Shown here: positions 1-10,364 of the stretch, one piece after another | Layout of the letters: the number at the start of each line of letters is the position of its first letter | Position numbering within the stretch: position 1 is the stretch's first letter | Origin: Jacaranda mimosifolia | Taxonomy: Eukaryota > Streptophyta > Magnoliopsida > Lamiales > Bignoniaceae | Assembly: GCA_018894105.1 (NCBI GenBank) | Contig: CM032128.1 | Coordinates: 16,225,001-16,289,000 of the forward strand | DNA: 64,000 bases | Direction: 5' to 3' | Notes under the pieces: generated by a model | What the model was told of the DNA's origin: nothing | The model's input: the letters and a program-made list of their open reading frames with translations, nothing else | Databases searched by the model: none | Position numbers and translations under genes: made by a program

Positions 1-273
1 CGGAAGCAAGTGATATTTGAACCTAGTGACTGGGTTTGGGTTCATTTGAGAAAGGAAAGGTTTCCAAATCAAAGAAAATCCAAGTTTGATGCTATAGGAG
101 ACGGTCCATTCCAAATGTTGGAAAAGATTAATGATAATGCTTACAAGATTGACATTCCAAGAGAGTATAAAGTTTATGTTACTTTTACTGTTTCTGATCT
201 TTATCCTTTTGATATAGATTCAGGTTCGAGGATGAATCTGTCAGAGGAGGGAGGGATTGATATGAGCACTTGA
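1..273 (+). pseudogene. Ty3/gypsy integrase C-terminal end (family G), partial
   Basis: The frame is open at the window edge and stops with TGA at 271-273. It holds the C-terminal part of a plant Ty3/gypsy integrase: the stretch GDWVWVHLRKERFP (here with S for G), then GDGPFQ and NDNAYKIDIP, then SDLYPFD. The same protein end recurs at 18867-19073 on the minus strand and at 25140-25430. The last five codons lie inside the LTR that begins at 258, so pol reads into the LTR, a feature I associate with CRM-type chromoviruses (recalled, not searched). This segment carries no lesion, but the rest of the element lies outside the window, so whether it was ever complete cannot be seen. Confidence 0.85.
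243..256 (+). other. Polypurine tract of family G
   Basis: A 14-base all-purine run (AGAGGAGGGAGGGA) ends two bases before the LTR start TGATATGAG. This is the expected position of the plus-strand primer for an LTR retrotransposon. Equivalent purine-rich runs precede the LTRs at 25431 (plus) and 18861 (minus). Confidence 0.75.
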
Positions 274-971
274 GGCACTGCAGGGCAAAATGGTTATTTT
301 GATATTGGAGGACAAAATGGAGATTGCAACTTGCTAATGGGACCTATCACAAGAGCAAAAGCAAAAAGGCTGAAAGATGGCTTTGCAAATTTGGCTAAGT
401 CATTTGTTGAAGAGATGCATCAAAATGGGCTAAGAAAGAGAAGAACATGTCAAGAAGCCAAAAGAATGAAGTTGAACAGCCCATCACCTTATGCTTGGTG
501 TATATGGCTTGAAAAGGCCTAAGAAGGCCAAAATAAGTCCCAAACGTGTCGCTGAGAAAAGAAGAAGTTGTGACCAAGTCAAACTCTTATTTCTAATTGG
601 ATTTGGACTTGGATTATTATCCGTAGCCTTAGTTTATATCTTATTTTAATTAGGACTTGCAATGAGAGTATAAATTCTCTCTTAAAAATATGTATGGCAG
701 ATTTTGATGAATTTTAAATTATTTTCTAGGTTTCTCTCAGAGGAAAAACCACAACTTTGCTTGTTGAATCAAGAAATTGAATATGTTCTTTCAAGGTACT
801 AATTCCTGCTAGTATTTATTCAATTTTCTAATTCTTATTCCCAGTTATTTGCATTTCTAAGATTAGGTGTCTTAGGGGTTCAATAGGGAGGGTTTTTATT
901 TTAGGGTTCGTTCAATATCATTTTGTGTGTTTGGGGTTTGGGGATCAATATATCATTGGGGTTCCGCATCA
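258..971 (+). repeat. Family G 3' LTR
   Basis: This 714-bp LTR begins TGATATGAGCACT and ends in GCATCA, the same ends as the other family G LTRs at 18170, 19181, 25431, 31345, 46133 and 58104. A palindromic TATA box lies at 664-681 with one arm decayed. It follows the polypurine tract directly, so it is the 3' LTR of the element whose integrase end lies at 1-273. No primer site follows it. The target duplication cannot be checked because the left end is outside the window. Confidence 0.85.
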
Positions 972-1859
972 AATCTTGTTGCCCTGTTCCTAATATTCAA
1001 CTTTCAAAATTCTGAATCATCACAGCAATAATAAAAAAAAATCCCAACTATTAAAATTATGTCCAAAAAATTTCTAATCAAAGCATTTCAATACGGGAAT
1101 TAGTAGCAAGTATTAAAAGAAATAGCAAGAAGTCCCAAAAATAGTACCAGATGCCCAGCCCATTTAAAAAATCCCCACAAACATATCTAAACATTACATC
1201 TAGTACTATGTATGCGACTGCCAAGAAAAATGAACTAAAAAATTCCTAAGCTTCAGCTTAGGAGCAAAAGACTAATCCTAATTAAGGATAAATGCCTCAA
1301 TAATGTTGCTGACCAAGAAAGTGAGCTGCTTGTTCAACTTGATTTTTTCTTGATTCTATTTTAGCTTCTCCTTGAATAAATCTAACTCCAAGTTTTGTTC
1401 CATGCAACTCTTCCTATTAAAAGGGAGAAAGATAAAGGAAGAGAACTTATCACACGACTGCAAAAAACTTAGGCTTGAACTTTTTTCTAGCCAAAAAATT
1501 CACTTGCATTACAAACAAAATGAAGACAAGTATCTAATCCAATTCAAGATAAACAAACTGTTTACAATAAAAGTGAATTCAACAAAACATGCATCCAACA
1601 AACTAAACAAAATTTAAAACTTGTACTCTAAATGGGACATCTTAATAAAATAGTTGAGTCCTCAAGCTCAGGCCTCGACTTCATCAACAACGTGAAGGAT
1701 CTTACCATTGGGCTTCGCCAGTAATCAGTGTATTATTGGAAATGGGGTTTTGTGAACCTAGCCTCCTTCTAAAAGTTTGGAGTCAGGAAGACATAGGTCT
1801 TCAAGCATTCAAAAGTCACCAGTAAAGAATATGTTTGAATTAGTAACCCTAATATGAAT
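972..1859. other. No gene seen
   Basis: AT-rich DNA after the LTR end. The short open frame at 1372-1617 is lysine and asparagine rich, as AT-rich random sequence gives, and I recognise nothing in it. Confidence 0.5.
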
Positions 1860-1877
1860 TACTATATCAAATGATTT

Positions 1878-2042
1878 GTGTTGGGATCAATTGCACAGTG
1901 CCCTAACAAGGGCGACTCCAACTGAAGTAACCTTAGTTGCACTAATCCTAGCCCTAGATGGGGGTGAGTTCGAAGCCATTGGGGATACTCAGAGCAGTTT
2001 AGGGAAGATCCTTCTTTAAATAAAAGAAAAGAAAAAAAAGAA
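1878..2042 (+). mobile_element. Probable SINE with 18-bp target duplication
   Basis: A 165-bp unit is flanked by an 18-bp direct repeat: TACTATATCAAATGATTT at 1860-1877 and the same with one A-to-G change at 2043-2060. The unit ends in an A-rich tail (about 2018-2042). It has a good RNA polymerase III B box (GAGTTCGAAGCC, 1966-1977). An A-box-like TTGCACAGTG lies upstream near 1891-1900, one base off the usual form. Length, tail, promoter boxes and a long target duplication are those of a tRNA-derived SINE moved by LINE machinery. I do not recognise the family, and there is only one copy in this window. Confidence 0.65.
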
Positions 2043-2060
2043 TACTATATCAGATGATTT

Positions 2061-3326
2061 AACGGATACTTCATTTTAGACCTAATACACTTCATGTGCA
2101 TAGACAACAAAAAGAAAGCTAGTATAGCATGGACTCAATATAGGTTATTACATGACAGTCAACACAATTTAGGATCTCAGTGCATCGCTTCATACTTGTC
2201 AATTCAATCATACACCAGATCATATCAACCAGCAGAGATAACACTATCAAGCATGAGAAATTATATGAAAATAACCAATCAAAAGTTTCAAAAACTAAAC
2301 TAGTAGATGCATTTGATGAAGTAAATATAGTTAAATATAAAATTAAACAGAAGTTCAAAATTCTAGACATAACTTCTATATACCGAACAAACCTAGTCAT
2401 AGATGTAAACGCAAATTAACAAATCCATACGCCACAACAAATAATATATAAGACAATGAAATAATTAAAAAATTACATACAACAAAAATTCGATATAAGG
2501 AGGTTATGAGAGAAGAAAGACATAGTTAATATGTGAGACATCATCTTAATTAACAATAAAATAATACAATTGTCATTCCTTATTGATAATGTAAAGGCAA
2601 CTATGCTAGTAAGAGAACACAAATAATAAAGTAAATTGCTCCCAAAGTGTGTGAAATGCCAGGTGGACTATAGAACATGAAAAATATCTTAAAACACTAC
2701 AACCACTCTTCCATTTTCTTATATGAGTTGTCAGCCCTTTTTAACACACTTACACATACACACCAATCTTAAATTACTTCTTATTTCTAATTTGATTTTT
2801 AAAGAAATACAACCAACCAAAACCAAAATCAAAAAGCAAATTCAAACCCAATTCTCCTTCTTGGTTTAATTTTACCATATTTTACCAATCGACCGAGCTT
2901 TATGACTGTCACCCACTTCTCCACCGCAATTTCATGGTGGGGGCAGCCACCGCCACATCCGCGGCCTTCCCTATCCCTTCCATGGCTGCGGCCATGACCA
3001 CTAAACCCACGCTCGAAATCATCGTGATTTCGTGCTCTCTTTCTGCCATAATTTAGCTAAGAGATTATTAAGCTTGGGAAAATGAAAGTAGAACTACAGG
3101 CGATTGCGTGTATGTAGTTAAGTTGATTCTAAATGACTGCATAATTCTTTTCTCCTAAATCATTTCCATACGCATTAAAAAATTGAAACTTGACAAACCT
3201 TTAAGATTTGGATTTCATTATCGAGAAGGTAAGAGACTCGAAGGATGTCATCCGTGGTCATTGAAGAAAGCTGGTTACTCTCGAAGTTATCTCCTATCAT
3301 CGGTGTTGCCATCTTCGATTAACTGC
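2061..3326. other. No gene seen; GC-rich block at 2880-3050
   Basis: Mostly AT-rich with short overlapping frames on both strands that look like chance. About 2890-3050 is clearly GC-richer than its surroundings (several GCGG, GGCCG and GCCACCGCC-like pieces). It could be a scrap of coding sequence, but no frame gives a protein I recognise. Confidence 0.4.
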
Positions 3327-3332
3327 GTGTAA

Positions 3333-3334
<2 letters not shown>

Positions 3335-3406
<72 letters not shown>
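3335..3406. repeat. Compound (GT)n(GA)n microsatellite
   Basis: A run of GT dinucleotides (about 3342-3377) passes directly into a run of GA dinucleotides to 3406. Length variation between individuals is likely. Confidence 0.95.
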
Positions 3407-3408
<2 letters not shown>

Positions 3409-4163
3409 AAATAAGAAAAGGGCTATTGCCTTGTCAAAGGGTTATTGCCTTGTCAAAAGGCCATCCGATAGCATGAGGCATGATAGGCTCTTCAGGCAGC
3501 CTATAGACTTTTCAATCGAAGGTAGCTTTCAATAGCTATCACGATATGTTTCTTTTTACTTTTAATTAAAAAAATAAAAAAAATGTATATTTTCTTCTGA
3601 TCATAGTGCAAAAAGACAAAATAATGGACAACAATCACAGCAAAAGACACAACTTAATGAAGCACAATTTAGTGAAACGACGTCATTTTATAACGTAAAA
3701 CAGCCAAAAAATGAGGGGTGGAAAACAACACCCACACGCGGTTAGAAGAATCTCTCATGCATCAGTGCTTATAATATATAGTAGTATACAGTTAATTAAT
3801 TTAAAACCCTTTTACCTACTTTTATTTTACACTTTACCCCTCAATTTTTTAAACATTAAACTCCTTACTTTTTCCAAAACTTTAGGAATCACTCCCCAAA
3901 TCTCTGAGAAAGACTTAAATACCCTTGTAACTAACAAGAAAAAAATAGCAAATGGCAATTTTTTTCAGCACTCAAACAAAGGACAACTTTTCTTCAAAAG
4001 CACACTTTTCTTTTTTGGAATCTGTCTTCTCCTCTGCCAAGCAAAAGGTGTGAAAAATGGCCTCTCATCTACTAACAAAAGGGCACGAACAAATGAGAGA
4101 ACAGAAAAAGAAAAAGGAAATCGATGCGACAAGGAAAAAAAACTTCTTTTCAACTCTACGAAA

Positions 4164-4227
4164 ATGGAACAACCAAGAGCACCAACAGGGAGCGAAGAAC
4201 AGAAGGAAGATAACAAAAGAGAGAAAG
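4164..4227 (+). CDS. Candidate first coding exon, unknown gene
   Basis: ATG at 4164 sits in a good plant start context (GAAAATGGA). It opens 21 codons rich in charged residues (MEQPRAPTGSEEQ, then KEDNKREK) that run straight into a strong splice donor, AAAG|GTATGT, at 4228. The sequence upstream is purine-rich and resembles a plant 5' untranslated leader. Downstream lies the AT-rich sequence and satellite array that would have to be intron. I cannot find a matching second exon and do not recognise the peptide. The longer frame that includes it (3711-4352) has low-complexity composition and is not treated as one gene. This is a weak call. Confidence 0.25.
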
Positions 4228-4488
4228 GTATGTTTACTACTTCTCATTTTGTAGATTTTGCTTCCCTTCAAAGGTTCGTATTTTTCAGTTTTACAAGTTT
4301 TGTAGATAGATTTTCTCATTGTTCTTTGTTTGAACTCTTTTTCAATTGTTAAAAACTTGAACCCATTTGTTATATATATGATTTTTGTTGTAATATTTGA
4401 AAGTCTCTGATTTGAACTTGAAATGCATGAAATTTATACTTCACTTTCCTGAGGTTTGCACTTCTTATACCTAAAATTATACATTGAA

Positions 4489-7022
4489 ATTACCTGAAAG
4501 TAGTAGTATATAATTTATTTATGTAAAGTACATTTCACAAGCAATTGTAACACAAAACATTCAACCTTTCAGCACAAACTATCTGAAAATGGTAGTACAT
4601 AATCTATGTATCTAAAATACATTTTACAAGTAATTGTAGTACACAATATTCAACCTTTTAGTACATATTATCTGAAAGTGATAATATATAATCTGTGTAT
4701 CTAAAGTATATTTTACAAGCAATTGAAGTGCAAAACATTCAACCATTCGGTACACACTATCTGAATGTAGTAGTATATAATATGTTTAAGTACAATTTAC
4801 AAGCAATTGAAGAACAAAATATCAACTTTTCAGTACATATTATTTGAAAGTAGTAGTATATATAATCTGTGTATCTAAAGTACATTTTACAAGCAATTGA
4901 AGTACAAAACATTCAACCTTTCAGTACACATTATTTGAAAGTAGTAGCATATAATCTGGGTATCTAAAGTACATTTTACAAGCAATTGAAGCACAAAACA
5001 TTCAACCTTTCAGTACATATTATTTGAAAATGGAAGTATATCTAAAGTTTATTATACAAGAAATTGTAGTACAAAATATTCAACCTTTTATTACACATTA
5101 CCTGAAAATGGTAGTATATAATCGTGTATCTAAAATACATTTTACAAGTAATTAGAGTACAAAACAATCAACCTTTCAGTACACAATATCAAAAAGTGGT
5201 ATTATATGATGTGTGTATCTAAAGTATATTTTACAAGCAATTGAAGCACAAAACATTCAATCTTTCAGTACACATTATCTGAAAGTGGTAGTATATAAAC
5301 TACATATCTAAAGTATATTTTACAAGCAATTGTAGTACAAAACATTCAACCTTTCAGTACACATTATTTGAAAGTGGTAAATAATCTGTGTATCTAAATT
5401 ATAATTTCCAAGCAATAAAAGTACAAAACATTCAACCTTTCAGTACATACTATCTAAATGTGGAGTATATAATCTATGTATCTAAAGTATATTTTACAAG
5501 CAATTGAAGCACAAAATATTCAACCTTTCTGTGCACATTAACTAAATATGGTACTGTATAATACGTGTATGGTGTATAATTTGTGTATCTAAATTGCACA
5601 TTTTACAAGCAATTGAAGTACAAAACTTTTAGCCTTTTAGTAAACATTATCTGAAATCTGTATATGTAACGTATATTTTATAAGTAATTGAAGCACAAAA
5701 CATTCACCCTTTCAATGCACATTAATTGAATGTGGTAGTATATAATCAATGTATGGACTATAATCTGTGTATCTAAATAGAAAATTTTGTTAGCAATTAT
5801 ATTACAAAACATTCAACCTTCCAGTACACATTATCTGAAAGTGGTAATATATAACCTGTGTATCTAAAGTATATTTTACAGGCAATTGTAGTACGAAAGA
5901 TTCAACATTTTAGTAAACATTATCTGAAAGTGGTAGTATATAATATGTGTACCTAAAGGATATTTTATAAATAATTGTAGGACAAAACATTCAACCTTTC
6001 AGTACAGACTATCCGAAAGTGGTAGTATATAATCTGTGTAGCTAAAGTACATTTTTCAAGTAATTGAAGCACAAAACATTCACTCTTTTAATACATATTA
6101 ACTGAATGTAGTAGTATAGAATAAGTGTATAGTGTATAATCGGTGTATCTAAATAGCACATTTTGCAAGCAATTGAAGAACAAAACATTCAGCCTTCTAG
6201 TAAATATTATTTGAAAGTGGTAGTGTATAATCTGTGTATGTAAAGTATATTTTACAAGCAATTATAATACAAAAATTTCAACCTTTCAGTACATATTATC
6301 TTAAAGTGGCAGCGTATAATGTGTATCTAAAGTATATTTTACAAGCAATTGAAGCACAAAATATTCAACCTTTCAGTGCACGTTAACTAAATGTGGTTGT
6401 ATATAATACATGTATGGTGTATAATTTGTGTATCTAAATAGCGCATTTTACAAGCAATTAAAGCAGAAAACTTTCAGCCTTTCAGTACGCATTATTTGAA
6501 GGTGATAGCATATCTAAAGTTCATTTTACAAGCAATTATAGTACAAAACATTCAACCTTTTAGTACATATCACCTAAAAGTGGTAATATATAAACTGTGT
6601 ATCTAAACTATATTTTACAAGTAATTGAAGGACAAAATATTCAACCTTTCTGTGCACATTAACTAAATGTGGTACTGTATAATACGTGTATTGTGTATAA
6701 TCTGTGTATCTAAATAGCACAGTTTACAAACAATTGAAGTACAAAACTTTTTGCCTTTCAGTGCACATTATCTGAACGTGATAGTATATCTAAAGTTCAT
6801 TTTACAAGCAATTATAGTACAAAACATTCAACCTTCTAGTACACATTATCTGAAAGTGGTAATATATAACCTGCGTATCTGAAGTATATTTTACAAGCAA
6901 TTGTAGTACAAAACATTCAACATTTCAGTAAACATTATCTGAAAATGGGTAGTATATAATACGTGTACCTAAAATATATTTTACAACTAATTATAATACG
7001 AAAAATTCAACCTTTTAGTACA
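4489..7022. repeat. AT-rich satellite array, 28 monomers of about 90 bp
   Basis: I count 28 occurrences of the monomer anchor ACAAGCAATTG (variants allowed) from about 4534 to 6983, mostly 87-90 bp apart. Each monomer reads roughly: CAACCTTTCAGTACACATT, then ATCTGAAAGTGGTAGTATAT, then AATCTGTGTATCTAAAG, then the anchor. Longer (about 109 bp) and shorter (about 79 bp) monomers alternate with standard ones in the right part, giving a 277-bp trimer period. The array ends abruptly at a CACTA-type terminus at 7023, inside a monomer. Monomers differ noticeably, so the array is not recently homogenised. Confidence 0.9.
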
Positions 7023-8790
7023 CACTACAACAAATACACTTTTAGTAATGAATAATTTTGTTACCATAAAGCTGAAATTCGTTACCCAAAATATTGGTAA
7101 CGAATTTTTCGTTACTTAAGTTTAGTGCTCTAAACTCGTCGCAAAAAGTTTTAGTAACGAAATTTATGGTTCGTTACGAATGATGGACTTATGGCGACGA
7201 AATATATCGTTACCAAAATATGATATTTGTAACCAAAAAGTGTAGTGGTTACAATAGATTTTTATAGCGTAACGAAATATTTAGTTACTAAAACATTGGC
7301 AATTTTGTTGCATTTTATTTTTTCATTACCAATGCATAATATAATGATATTATTTATTTAATTAAGTATAGTTACTAATTGTTTATGTAACAAAATATTT
7401 GGTTACAAATAGTTAAATAAAGTTTTAATTCAAAAATATATATTTTGTTACTAATTGAATAAATAACTAAAAGTTTTGTTACTAAATGTGTGCGCATAGG
7501 CTCCTGTTTGGGCTGCTTCATATGGATGGGCCATTTGACATCTGGCCTAAGTCTGGTGGGCCGCCGAACTCTGGGCTTGACCCAAGCCATTGCCCACCAG
7601 CCCACCAACAAGAGCGCAACAGGGCCCTGCCACTCGCAAGCAACCCCGCTGTGCTCAACCCAACACCTACCGGCCTACCAGGCCCTATTGGGCTCAGGCC
7701 CAATACCCACCAGCAAGAACGCCACAGGCCGGCCCACCCACAAGCTGTAGTAGGACCCAGCGTCTCGGGCCCACCCGAGCTCAGGCCTAACGCCCATACC
7801 AGCCCACCAGGCCCTGCCCCCCGATCGCCAGCACCGACCTACTCGAGCTCAGGCCTAGCGCCCACAACGGCCCATCAGGCCTAGCACCACCAGCCCACCA
7901 GGCCCACAGCGCCCAACAGCAAGAGCAGCCGCACGACCCACCAAGGCTAGCAGCAAGAACGCCACAGGCCGGCCCACCCACAAGCTGTAGTAGGACCCAG
8001 CGTCTCGGGCCCACCCGAGCTCAGGCCTAACGCCCATACCAGCCCACTAGGCCCTGCCCCCCGATCGCCAGCACCGACCCACTCGAGCTCAGGCCTATCG
8101 CCCACAATGGCCCATCAGGCCTAGCACCACCAGCCCACCAGGCCCACAGCGCCCAACAGCAAGAGCAGCCGCACGACCCACCAGGGCTAGCAGCAAGAAC
8201 GCCACAGGCCGGCCCACCTACAAGCTGTAGTAGGACCCAGCGTCTCGGGCCCACCCGAGCTCAGGCCTAATACCCATACCAGCCCACTAGGCCCTGCCCC
8301 CCGATCGCCAGCACCGACCCACTCGAGCTCAGGCCTATCGCCCACAATGGCCCATCAGGCCTAGCACCACCAGCCCACCAGGCCCACAGCGCCCAACAGC
8401 AAGAGTAGCCGCACGACCCACCAGGGCTAGCGCCACCAGCCCACCCACAAAGCCCAGCACCCACACAAGCCCACCAGGCCCAGCGCCACGGCCCACCCGA
8501 GCTCAGGCCCAGCACCCACCAGCAGGAGTGGCCGTAGGGCTGGCCCAGCGCAAATTCCTCCCCCAAACTGCTGGCAGCAGGTTTCGAACCCACGCCCATG
8601 CCCACCCTCAAGCAAGCACCTAACCATCTTAACTGCACATCCAAAAGTTAATATTTGCATTCCGCTAAATGGCTAATTCAGCGGCAGCTTAGATAAATTG
8701 TTGCTTAACCACCGTCAAATTGATATTTTACGGCGGTTGAAACAAACCGTCACAAAATATATGCCGCGATTAACCTATTTTCTTGTAGTG
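7023..8790. mobile_element. CACTA-like non-autonomous unit with GC-rich core
   Basis: The left end reads CACTACAACAAATACAC and interrupts a satellite monomer. The right end reads TTTTCTTGTAGTG, the inverted CACTACAAGAAAA. The left subterminal 450 bp are dense in GTTACGAA/GTTACTAA motifs, as expected of the subterminal repeats of CACTA elements. The right subterminal region instead carries motifs of the GGCGGTTGAAACAAACCG type. The three flanking bases are ACA (left) and TGT (right), so there is no 3-bp target duplication. The core (7486-8640) is very GC-rich and codes for no recognised protein. The unit may be one element with diverged ends or a fusion of two families. Confidence 0.55.
7711..8430. 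repeat. Three tandem 240-bp GC-rich repeats
   Basis: The phrase CAGCAAGAACGCCACAGGCC starts at 7711, 7951 and 8191, an exact 240-bp period, and the third copy is complete to 8430. The copies are nearly identical, differing at only a few positions. Each is built from smaller GGCCCACC/CAGCCCACCAGG units, so the proline-rich open frames on both strands are a by-product of composition. 240 is a multiple of three, which keeps those frames open. Confidence 0.95.
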
Positions 8791-9112
8791 TGTATATATA
8801 TATACTATATATGTATATAAGTTTGAATGAAAAATTATATTATATACATAGTTATAAATATTAAATATTATTTAATTCGGAATGAATAAATAGAAAAAAT
8901 AGATAAAAATAAAAGTAATTTAAATTTTATTGATAAATTTATTTATATGTATATTATATATATGTGAATAAGTATAAATGGAAAAAATAAGTATACATGT
9001 ATGAATAATTCAAAAGAAAAAAGATAAAAATAAAAATTATTTAAAATTTTATAGATAAATTTATATATATATATGTATGTATAAAATGAGAATATATGAA
9101 ATAATGAGAAAT
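8681..9112. repeat. Segmental duplication, copy 1
   Basis: This segment includes the CACTA right end (TTTTCTTGTAGTG) and the AT-rich sequence beyond it. It is repeated in direct orientation at 9664-10060. Matching landmarks such as TTTAATTCGGAATGAATAAA lie 931-935 bp apart. The duplication spans a transposon end and its flank, so it arose after that insertion. Confidence 0.8.
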
Positions 9113-9663
9113 TTTGATTTTGATTATTTGAAAGGTTAACAACATTTTTTGTTATTCACTATTTTTTTGTTATTTGCAAAATATAATATGAATACAATAA
9201 TTTGTTTTTTCTATATTTTATTTTACATTACAATTTCATCCTCATATTTTGTCACTAATTCATATTTTAAAATCAATTTTGAGTTTATAATTATTTTATC
9301 AATTTACTATAGTTGTAACTTTATATGACTAATGGCCAACTCTTTTCTTCACTTAATTATTCGATAACTAAGTTATGAGTCAAATTAAAAGGTTTCTATT
9401 AACTTATATACTAATATTGATCTTAACTTTATAATTATTTTATATATTTATTTTGATTTATTTTACTTTTTTTTTTTTGATCTTTACTATCATAGTTTTG
9501 TCTTAACTTAATTGATTTTTAATCAAAAATTAAAATTAAATAAGATTGTTTTTAAAAAATAATTGGCATTATATATATATATATATTACAAAATTATGGA
9601 CAAAACCCTTTAAATTTAAAAACAAAGAGCAATCTAATAAGTAAAAGAAATAATATTATTAAT

Positions 9664-10060
9664 TGCGGCAGTTTAGAAAAATCAGCGCAAAGTATATGGC
9701 ATGATTAACCTACTTTCTTGTGGCGTATATATATATACTATATATGTAAATAAGTACGAACAAAAAATTATATTATACAAATTTATAAATATTAAATATT
9801 ATTTAATTCGGAATGAATAAATAGAAAAATAGATAAAAATAAAAGTAATTTAAATTTTATTGATAAATTTATAAATATGTATATTATATTTACGTGAATA
9901 AGTATAAATAGAAAAAATAAGTCTACATGTATGAATAATTAGAAAGAAAAAAGATAAAAATAAAAATTATTTAAAATTTTATAGATAAATTTATATATAT
10001 ATATGTGTGCGTGTGTGTGTGTGTGTGTATAGAATGAGAATATATGAAATACTGAGAAAT
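9664..10060. repeat. Segmental duplication, copy 2
   Basis: Direct repeat of 8681-9112, more decayed at the transposon end (TTTCTTGTGGCG in place of TTTTCTTGTAGTG) and widened by a GT microsatellite near 10006-10028. Confidence 0.8.
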
Positions 10061-10333
10061 GAAAAACAATGATAAATTTATATATATGTATAAAATGAGA
10101 AATATATGAAATAATAGAAGGGAGAAATGAGAATAAAAAGAAAAGAAAAGAAAAGAATGAAAAAAAAGAAAAAATAAATAAAATATGATGATAAAAAGTT
10201 ATTTAAATTGAATTGCATATATGTGAAATGATTAAGGGTAAATTGATCTTTTTATATTAAAATTATGTTAAATGGACAATAAATGTGGAGGGGGAGGCGG
10301 TGTTCATGGTTTTATAAAACATAAAGAAGCTAC

Positions 10334-10364
<31 letters not shown>

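Noticed and set aside
3711..4352. 213-codon open frame as a single gene
   Set aside because: Composition is low-complexity (poly-F, poly-K) and it mixes promoter-like, leader-like and intron-like sequence. Only the part from 4164 to the donor at 4228 is kept, as a weak exon.
4489..7022. CRISPR-like array
   Set aside because: The whole unit is repeated without unique spacers and the genome is plant nuclear. This is a satellite.
8578..8592. tRNA gene at GGTTTCGAACCC
   Set aside because: Only a T-arm-like motif. No acceptor stem, D arm or anticodon arm can be drawn around it.
7486..8660. Proline-, glycine- and tryptophan-rich open frames on both strands
   Set aside because: They follow from GC-rich tandem repeats whose period is a multiple of three. 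Several frames on both strands are open at once, which argues against coding.
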